Shown here in pieces: positions 1-4,320 of a stretch of 6,657 nucleotides of DNA. Within the stretch, counting starts at the first letter, position 1; each line of letters begins with the position of its first letter. The notes below the pieces were generated by a model. That model saw only the letters and a program-made list of their open reading frames with translations, did no database searches and was not told the DNA's origin. The position numbers and the translations under genes are program-made. This stretch comes from Clostridiales bacterium (GTDB taxonomy: Bacteria > Bacillota > Clostridia > Lachnospirales > Lachnospiraceae): positions 1 to 6,657 of the forward strand of contig JAAZDA010000291.1 of assembly GCA_012512995.1 (NCBI GenBank), given 5' to 3'.

Positions 1-881
1 ACCTTGTCATGCCCGATAGTCTGATGTTTTAGCTGATTCTTGATATCAACAAGATTGTTCTCTGAAGTGGCAATCGCTGAAATTCCGCTTCCCGGGAAAG
101 TAATCTTTGAAGTTGAAGCAAACTTGTAAACCATATCCGGATGTCCGGCCTTCTTGCACTCATGAAGGATTTCAATTATGTAATCCTGATGATCATTGTA
201 AAGATGATGTATGCCGTACGCGTTGTCCCAGAAAATTCTGAAATCCTTTGCCGCCGGCTGTAATCTTGCGAATCTTCTCACTGTCTCGTCTGAATATGTG
301 TATCCCTGAGGATTCGAATACTTTGGCACACACCATATCCCTTTTATTGATTCATCAGTCGAAACAAGTTTCTCCACAGTGTCCATATCAGGGCCTTCCG
401 GTGACATCATTACCGGAATCATTTCTATTCCAAAATACTCAGTGATTCCAAAATGTCTGTCATATCCGGGAACAGGGCAGAGAAATTTGACTTTATCCAG
501 TTTACACCATGGCGTATTACCCATGATTCCATGAGTATAAGCACGCGCAACAGTGTCATACATAACGTTCAATGATGAATTGCCATAAATGATGATATTA
601 TCAGGGCTGTTCTCCATCATGTCGCCCATCAGGACTTTTGCTTCATGAATACCATCGAGAACGCCGTAATTACGGCAGTCAGTTCCATCTTCACAACACA
701 TATCAGCGTCAGAATTGAGCGTGTCCATCATCGGCATTGAAAGATCAAGTTGCTCGCGGCAGGGCTTCCCACGCGACATATTAAGATTAAGATCCATTGC
801 CTGATACCTCTTGTACTCAGCAAGCAATGCTTTGTATTCCTGTTGCAGCTCTTCTTTTGACATCTCCTTATATGACTTCAT
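1..881 (-). CDS. PLP-dependent class I/II aminotransferase, probably aspartate aminotransferase type Ic (3' end outside window)
   Basis: A PLP enzyme that probably transfers the amino group between aspartate (or a related amino acid) and 2-oxoglutarate in the cytoplasm. The 293 visible residues contain an N-terminal MSRGKP motif (about 35-40), CPVPGYDRHF (135-144), a YSNPQG version of the NPxG motif (188-193), the DNAY motif whose Asp219 should bind the pyridine nitrogen of PLP (219-222), and STSKITFPGSG with the expected Schiff-base Lys259. These match the subgroup represented by the Corynebacterium glutamicum aspartate aminotransferase, usually somewhat over 400 residues, so roughly the last third is missing at the window edge. 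I chose the ATG at 879-881 because GGAGG lies 5 nt upstream; an in-frame ATG at 891-893 overlaps that site and is less likely. Substrate choice is family inference; another amino acid is possible. A strong promoter at 1236-1264 probably drives it through a repeat-rich leader. Confidence 0.9.
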   Translation of the reverse strand, partial: MKSYKEMSKEELQQEYKALLAEYKRYQAMDLNLNMSRGKPCREQLDLSMPMMDTLNSDADMCCEDGTDCRNYGVLDGIHEAKVLMGDMMENSPDNIIIYGNSSLNVMYDTVARAYTHGIMGNTPWCKLDKVKFLCPVPGYDRHFGITEYFGIEMIPVMMSPEGPDMDTVEKLVSTDESIKGIWCVPKYSNPQGYTYSDETVRRFARLQPAAKDFRIFWDNAYGIHHLYNDHQDYIIEILHECKKAGHPDMVYKFASTSKITFPGSGISAIATSENNLVDIKNQLKHQTIGHDK

Positions 882-886
882 TCTGA

Positions 887-891
887 CCTCC
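887..891 (-). promoter_or_regulatory. Ribosome binding site of the aminotransferase
   Basis: GGAGG reads toward the ATG at 881 with a 5-nt spacer. It overlaps the alternative in-frame ATG at 891-893, so it decides in favour of the downstream start. Confidence 0.8.
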
Positions 892-930
892 ATCGGTAAA
901 TGAGTGTTTGCTTTCTGGTGAAATGAATAT

Positions 931-990
931 TTGTTTTCTGATTCTTTCTGATGCTTTCTGATGCTATCTGATGCTTTCTGATGCTATCTA
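931..990. repeat. 10-bp tandem repeat (about six copies)
   Basis: Six consecutive decamers read TTGTTTTCTG, ATTCTTTCTG, ATGCTTTCTG, ATGCTATCTG, ATGCTTTCTG and ATGCTATCTA. The last four alternate TTT and TAT at the same place, suggesting growth by duplication of a 20-bp pair. On the aminotransferase strand the unit is CAGAAAGCAT. The array ends about 50 bp upstream of the aminotransferase start and would lie within its leader if the promoter at 1236-1264 is used. A period of 10 bp is close to one helical turn; whether that matters is unknown. Confidence 0.9.
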
Positions 991-1032
991 AACCCGCAAG
1001 TTGCTATTAGAATCGTTACTATTGCCGCTTGC

Positions 1033-1234
1033 TTGTTACCTGTATGTACTTGCTTGTACTTACTTGTTCCTTGCACATTCTTCGCATTCGAATATACTTG
1101 CTTGTTTGTACTTGTTCCTTACATATTCTTCGTATGTACTTACGTGTATGTATTTGTTCCTTGTATATTCTTCGTATGTACTTGCTTGTACTTAACTTGT
1201 TCCTTGCATATTCTTCATATATACTTGCTTGTAT
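1033..1234. repeat. Imperfect 42-48 bp tandem repeat, four full copies plus a partial
   Basis: The motif TTGTTCCTT recurs at 1064, 1112, 1154 and 1197 (spacings 48, 42 and 43). Each is followed by a version of CATATTCTTCGTATGTAC and then TTGCTTGTAC or a variant; a partial copy begins at 1033. On the minus strand every copy presents AAGGAACA after an AAGAATAT-like segment. That strand is T-poor and A-rich, and is the strand expected to be transcribed as the aminotransferase leader. Because the spacings are not all multiples of three, a repeat protein is unlikely. Confidence 0.85.
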
Positions 1235-1235
1235 G

Positions 1236-1264
1236 ATTGTATACAGTGATACACGTCAAGTCAA
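1236..1264 (-). promoter_or_regulatory. Sigma-A-type promoter facing the aminotransferase
   Basis: On the minus strand TTGACT (1264-1259) and TACAAT (1241-1236) are separated by exactly 17 bp; each differs from consensus at one position. A start near 1229 would place all the tandem repeats in a leader of roughly 350 nt before the aminotransferase. No intrinsic terminator is visible between this promoter and the gene. A second overlapping TTGAC is present in the -35 area. A short inverted repeat, TGTAT-N6-ATACA (1238-1253), overlaps the -10 and spacer and could be an operator. Confidence 0.65.
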
Positions 1265-1331
1265 GAGTTTTTCTCCTATCATGACTTCATCATATTTCCT
1301 TATTACCAGCAGTATGTACCTCTCCGCAAGC

Positions 1332-1396
1332 CTAGTGCTAAGTTTTCACTGGATTGTGGCCGACGTCAGGGCGGTCACGACAAGAAAACTTAGCAC
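1332..1396. repeat. Palindromic intergenic element, copy 1
   Basis: A perfect 13-bp inverted repeat, GTGCTAAGTTTTC (1335-1347) and GAAAACTTAGCAC (1384-1396), encloses a 36-nt interior. Inside it GTGGCC and GGTCAC can extend pairing around a GACGTC-containing loop. The first 41 bp (1332-1372) recur at 1415-1455 with a single mismatch. The interior is clearly richer in GC than its surroundings. There are no obvious target-site duplications and no terminator-style T run directly after the stem. Confidence 0.85.
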
Positions 1397-1414
1397 GAAA
1401 GCAATTTTTCGCCT

Positions 1415-1485
1415 CTAGTGCTAAGTTTTCACTGGATTGTGGCAGACGTCAGGGCTGGCGGCGGGCACAACAAGAAAATATCAAG
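1415..1485. repeat. Palindromic intergenic element, copy 2 (degenerate right arm)
   Basis: Copy 2 begins 83 bp after copy 1. It shares 41 bp with one mismatch (C1361 versus A1444), then diverges by a short insertion before rejoining at a CACAACAAGAAAA-like stretch. Its left arm GTGCTAAGTTTTC (1418-1430) is intact, but its right arm near 1473-1485 is decayed. The intact left arm can also pair with the right arm of copy 1 (1384-1396), giving an alternative hairpin. Confidence 0.8.
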
Positions 1486-1523
1486 CAAGTCCCCCGGTAT
1501 AACGCCTGAAAATGCACTTTCTC

Positions 1524-1551
1524 TTGCCATCGCCAGCCAAGGTGTTATAAT
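1524..1551 (+). promoter_or_regulatory. ssrA promoter
   Basis: TTGCCA (1524-1529) and a perfect TATAAT (1546-1551) are 16 bp apart. A start near 1558 would give a short 5' extension before the mature tmRNA end at 1565, as expected for a precursor trimmed by RNase P. Confidence 0.8.
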
Positions 1552-1564
1552 TTAGCTAGCCTAA

Positions 1565-1927
1565 GGGCCTGTAATGGTTTCGACAGGCGGATGGAACTGA
1601 ATGAAGCATGCCGTAGCGCACAGCCTACGTAAAAAGGTGCACCCAAATAAACGCTAACAACGTTGAACTCCAGGCAGCCTGAGTCATAAGGCTCCCCCGC
1701 TTTTACGCGGGACGAAGTCATCGGATATAGACGCCGTACTCCAGTGACTTAAAAGGAGGCATCTGCTCCGGGCAAGTTAAGCTGTCAGAAAACCCGGCTA
1801 AGACATCTGTCAGACCGATCCGGTTAAGTTCGCCGGTTTCCTTGCGGATCAGGTACGAAAGCCAGATAAGCATGTAGAAGACTCAGGGAGTCACGTTTGG
1901 ACGCGGTTTCGATTACCGCCAGGTCCA
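1565..1927 (+). ncRNA. ssrA: tmRNA (ssrA)
   Basis: One-piece transfer-messenger RNA of about 363 nt. With SmpB it enters stalled ribosomes, donates alanine, and supplies a short reading frame that ends translation and tags the peptide for proteolysis. The 5' end GGGCCTG (1565-1571) pairs with CAGGTCC (1920-1926), including the third-position G-U pair that marks alanine tRNA. The T arm is GCGGT-TTCGATT-ACCGC, and the conserved TAATGGTTTCGACAGG and GCATGTAGAAGAC segments are present. The discriminator is A1927 and the next bases are TTA, so CCA must be added after transcription. A hairpin AGCCT/AGGCT follows the tag codons and holds the stop codon, as in other tmRNAs. It has its own promoter and terminator. 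Identification is secure; the exact ends are from stem pairing. Confidence 0.96.
1653..1682 (+). other. tmRNA proteolysis-tag reading frame (ANNVELQAA, stop UGA)
   Basis: After the AAATAAAC segment, the resume codon GCT (1653-1655) opens a frame of nine codons, ANNVELQAA, ending in TGA at 1680-1682. With the charged alanine the added tag would be AANNVELQAA. The other two frames hit stops or lack the usual ending, so this is the only frame giving an Ala-Ala terminus. The antepenultimate residue is Gln rather than the Leu seen in common tags. Confidence 0.8.
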
Positions 1928-1934
1928 TTATCAG

Positions 1935-1966
1935 GGGATATGCATTAAGATGCGTATCCCTATTTT
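1935..1966 (+). terminator. Intrinsic terminator of ssrA
   Basis: An 11-bp stem (1935-1945 with 1950-1960, one G-U pair) closed by a TAAG loop is followed by TATTTT. It begins 8 nt after the tmRNA discriminator base. Confidence 0.88.
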
Positions 1967-1988
1967 AGTACATAAAGGATAGCGATCA

Positions 1989-2017
1989 TTGCCATCCTCT
2001 TTCAAAACATCTATAAC
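1989..2017 (+). promoter_or_regulatory. Candidate promoter of the 743-residue membrane protein gene
   Basis: TTGCCA (1989-1994) and TATAAC (2012-2017) are 17 bp apart; the -35 hexamer equals that of ssrA. The predicted start near 2024 leaves only about 8 nt before the ATG at 2032, so the mRNA would be almost leaderless. Read-through from ssrA is the alternative. Confidence 0.45.
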
Positions 2018-2031
2018 CAGCGGGGTTCGCC

Positions 2032-4263
2032 ATGTTAACAGTAATTCTCGGGTTCTTATATATAGCATTCATCACAACCATTATCGGGTTCGGCGTAAGG
2101 AAAGTGCTTGCATGGCTTCTCCTTCGCAGCAAGTTACTCTTTCACTCCCAAAGTGCCGCACGCAGCAACGCCAATGGCAATCAGGCAACTGCCATAAACT
2201 CCATCATGAATAATTCTCTCATTCAGTGCATTATCACAGGTGTCGTTGCACTTACGGTTTATGCAGAATACATCAGCATTTTCATGAATGTAGGACTGAT
2301 CTGCCACCTCATAATGCTTGCCGCCACAGCGCTTATATGCGTCCTTTGCCGGAAAGACCTCTTCTCTGCTGATGACTCGCTGTTCCGCACGATTCTGAAA
2401 AACTCAGGCCTGATTTCTGACAATTCGGACAAAGACAGCAAGTCTGTCATTACCAATAAATCAATCAATTCTGGCAAATTCACCAAAACCGGTACATCAA
2501 TTAATTCCGGCAAGTACAACAAGTCTGCCATCACCAATAAATCAATCAATTCAGGCAAATTCACCATCACCGGTAAATCAGTCAATTCTGGCAAATTCAC
2601 CATCACCGGTACATCAATCAATTCAGGCAAATTCACCAAAACCGTTACATCAATCAATTCCGGCAAATCCATCAGAACCGGTGCATCAGCCAAATCCCCT
2701 AAATCCGGCTATGTGCGACTGGTCATTTACTCCGCAATAATTCTCGTCATCGCTTTCTACACATCCAGAGGCGCATTTCACACTGACACGAACATCTATC
2801 ATGCACAGATGATCCGAATATATGAAGATTACGGTCTCATAAAAGGCATGGGCAATCTGCAGCTCCATTACGCATATAACAGCGCATATCTCGCTTTCTG
2901 CTCACTTTTCTCAATGCACTTTATCCTTCCACAGCCGCTTCATGTGACAACGGGATTTCTGGAAGCCACGCTGGCGTTGTTCGCGGCAGGAAGACTTCTT
3001 GACTGGCACAAGCATGCAAAACATGTGGCTGATATTTCGATGCTCGGCATTGTTATCTACATCATCGTCAACATCACAGGCAGCATGTCACCTGCCACAG
3101 ATTATGGGACAATGTTCCTGTCGCTGTACCTCATCTGCGCGTGGCTTATTAATGCAGAGGTTGAATCTGAATCCGAAACTGAACATAAATCGGATTATGT
3201 TTCAAATGTAAAAACTAAACACAAATCAGAATACGAAGCATCTGGCATTACTGGTATTCAGCACTGCACGGACGCTGCTGCTCAGCTTTCAGAAGTCAAA
3301 ACATATGAATATGCCCTTCTCTCTGTCCTCGCATTGTTTACTGTCAGCTGCAAACTTTCGGCAGCTATCATGGTCCTGCTCATGTTTGTCCCGCTTATCG
3401 CATACATCCGCAGAAAAGATTATCTGACGATAATCAAATGCCTTATTCTGGGATTACTTGTTTTCCTTCCATTTCTCATAAGGAACTATCTCATATCCGG
3501 CTGGCTCTTCTACCCGTTTGAGAGCATTGATATCTTCAATGTCGCATGGAAGATTCCGGTCGATTATCTGCGCGTGGACTCTGATCAGATCAAAGTCTGG
3601 GGCAGATGCCTTTATGATGTGAGCCTTATAGACATGCCTATAACCAAGTGGTTTACGATATGGTGGCATGAACAGAGAACATATACAAGAGTATTGTTTG
3701 CAGCTGATGCCTTCGGCACTCTCCTGCTTGTTGCAGATTTCTTTATTGCTAAAATGAAACAAAACAAGCACATCATTGATCTCTCAACGATGTGCCTGAT
3801 CATAACTCTTTATCTTTCAGCTCTTATGTGGCTCTTTACCGCGCCATTCGTGCGCTATGGACTGGCATTCCTGCTGATGATCCCGCTGATAGCGATCGGC
3901 ATAAACTATGACCTCGCTAGCCCAATGCACATCCCCGGCAAATCAGCAATTGTAAACAGATACGGAGCAATAATCGTTATTGCCATTTGTTTTGCCCCGT
4001 ATCTGGCGCACTATTTCGGTGACGATTATAAATTCATCAATCAGTACGGGACAGAGCCATATTATGTTGTTCAGAAGGATTATGACGACGCAGCGACAGG
4101 AAACATGTCGCTTGGCGGAAACACAGTGTACTACTCAGAAGGTGGCGAAGTGAACAGCTACTATTACTGCCCCAACACCTGCTACAAATTCATGCTCGAT
4201 CGCAGCGAGCTGATCGGAGATACGATAAAGGACGGATTTAAGGCAAAAGAAACGACAGAGTAA
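2032..4263 (+). CDS. Polytopic membrane protein, GT-C glycosyltransferase-like, with a 12-residue repeat insert
   Basis: A 743-residue integral membrane protein, probably transferring a sugar from a lipid carrier outside the cytoplasmic membrane. Membrane segments are visible near 3-20, 65-105 (two), 228-246, 302-320, 335-350, 357-374, 426-455, 466-482, 555-573, 582-603, 608-625 and 644-660. Right after the 228-246 segment comes HTDTNIYHAQ (250-259) and a GLIKGMGNLQ...YNSAYL stretch. An Asp (D252) plus His (H257) in the first large outer loop is the usual GT-C catalytic layout, and the whole resembles what I recall of the LIC_10190 family. Two hydrophilic inserts break the fold: a Lys/Ser/Thr/Asn repeat (about 137-226) and an acidic stretch (375-425). 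The C-terminal 80 residues are hydrophilic, with Cys713 and Cys717. The ATG at 2032 is the first in frame after a stop at 2014; only GGGG at 2022-2025 resembles a ribosome site. Substrate unknown. Confidence 0.85.
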   Translation: MLTVILGFLYIAFITTIIGFGVRKVLAWLLLRSKLLFHSQSAARSNANGNQATAINSIMNNSLIQCIITGVVALTVYAEYISIFMNVGLICHLIMLAATALICVLCRKDLFSADDSLFRTILKNSGLISDNSDKDSKSVITNKSINSGKFTKTGTSINSGKYNKSAITNKSINSGKFTITGKSVNSGKFTITGTSINSGKFTKTVTSINSGKSIRTGASAKSPKSGYVRLVIYSAIILVIAFYTSRGAFHTDTNIYHAQMIRIYEDYGLIKGMGNLQLHYAYNSAYLAFCSLFSMHFILPQPLHVTTGFLEATLALFAAGRLLDWHKHAKHVADISMLGIVIYIIVNITGSMSPATDYGTMFLSLYLICAWLINAEVESESETEHKSDYVSNVKTKHKSEYEASGITGIQHCTDAAAQLSEVKTYEYALLSVLALFTVSCKLSAAIMVLLMFVPLIAYIRRKDYLTIIKCLILGLLVFLPFLIRNYLISGWLFYPFESIDIFNVAWKIPVDYLRVDSDQIKVWGRCLYDVSLIDMPITKWFTIWWHEQRTYTRVLFAADAFGTLLLVADFFIAKMKQNKHIIDLSTMCLIITLYLSALMWLFTAPFVRYGLAFLLMIPLIAIGINYDLASPMHIPGKSAIVNRYGAIIVIAICFAPYLAHYFGDDYKFINQYGTEPYYVVQKDYDDAATGNMSLGGNTVYYSEGGEVNSYYYCPNTCYKFMLDRSELIGDTIKDGFKAKETTE
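2458..2682 (+). repeat. 36-bp in-frame tandem repeat inside the GT-C-like gene
   Basis: Six units encode variants of KSINSGKFTKTG (residues 143-217). Five units are 12 residues and one (155-169) is 15, carrying an extra SAITN-like piece that also precedes the first unit as SVITN. The doublet SVITN/SAITN plus SINSGK suggests that a longer block was duplicated on top of the 36-bp unit. A decayed copy continues to about residue 226. Unit-to-unit DNA differences are mostly single bases, so expansion looks fairly recent. A minus-strand open frame at 2259-2693 is only the shadow of this repeat. Confidence 0.92.
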
Positions 4264-4273
4264 ATGCTCTGCC
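4245..4273 (-). terminator. Intrinsic terminator of the smpB / PTPS-related membrane protein operon
   Basis: Read on the minus strand, GGCAGAG (4273-4267) pairs with CTCTGTC (4260-4254) over a CATTTA loop, giving 7 bp with one G-U pair, followed directly by GTTTCTTTT (4253-4245). On the plus strand no T run follows, so it serves leftward transcription. The stop codon of the facing plus-strand gene (4261-4263) lies in the loop. Confidence 0.7.
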
Positions 4274-4320
4274 GCCTGACTGTCAATTTCAGTATAATTC
4301 ATAACTTCTCAGATATTGAA

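Larger units (their letters stand above)
882..1564. other. Intergenic region between divergent aminotransferase and ssrA, without a credible protein gene
   Basis: About 680 bp separate the aminotransferase from ssrA, which are transcribed away from each other. Open frames here (for example in the plus-strand repeat region 1001-1418) start with weak codons, have no Shine-Dalgarno site, and encode only repetitive Leu/Tyr/Cys-rich sequence created by the DNA repeats. The region holds a 10-bp tandem repeat, a 42-48 bp tandem repeat, a leftward promoter, two palindromic repeat elements and the ssrA promoter, each listed separately. Between 1265 and 1331 I see nothing beyond AT-rich spacer. Confidence 0.75.

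Noticed and set aside
248..445. Plus-strand frame inside the aminotransferase
   Set aside because: Antisense shadow of a gene with intact catalytic motifs; no ribosome site or recognisable content.
1019..1218. Minus-strand small frames in the leader: MKNMQGTS at 1192-1218 and a 22-residue frame at 1019-1087
   Set aside because: Neither has a ribosome site at usable distance and both are made of repeat sequence. They could act as leader peptides but nothing in the sequence requires it.
931..1240. CRISPR array
   Set aside because: The repeats are directly adjacent, variable and without unique spacers, and no cas gene is nearby.
1335..1408. Intrinsic terminator from the first palindrome plus TTTTT at 1404-1408
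   Set aside because: The T run is 7 nt away from the stem and the stem encloses a long 36-nt interior, so it does not have terminator form.
1001..1418. Plus-strand open frames encoding Leu/Tyr/Cys-rich repetitive peptides
   Set aside because: They start at weak codons without a ribosome site, overlap one another in all three frames, and simply translate the tandem repeat. The repeat spacings (48, 42, 43) do not keep one frame.
1326..1490. Insertion sequence or transposon ends
   Set aside because: There is no transposase, no clear target-site duplication, and the right arm of the second copy is decayed. A non-autonomous element remains possible and is noted as a finding.
1989..2213. Plus-strand TTG-initiated frame of 74 codons
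   Set aside because: An AAGGA lies upstream, but the peptide has no domain character and overlaps the membrane protein gene, whose N-terminus is a credible membrane segment.
2259..2693. Minus-strand frame of 144 codons rich in NLPELIDVPVM-like units
   Set aside because: It is the antisense shadow of the 36-bp coding repeat in the membrane protein gene; the plus-strand frame has membrane segments and family motifs on both sides.
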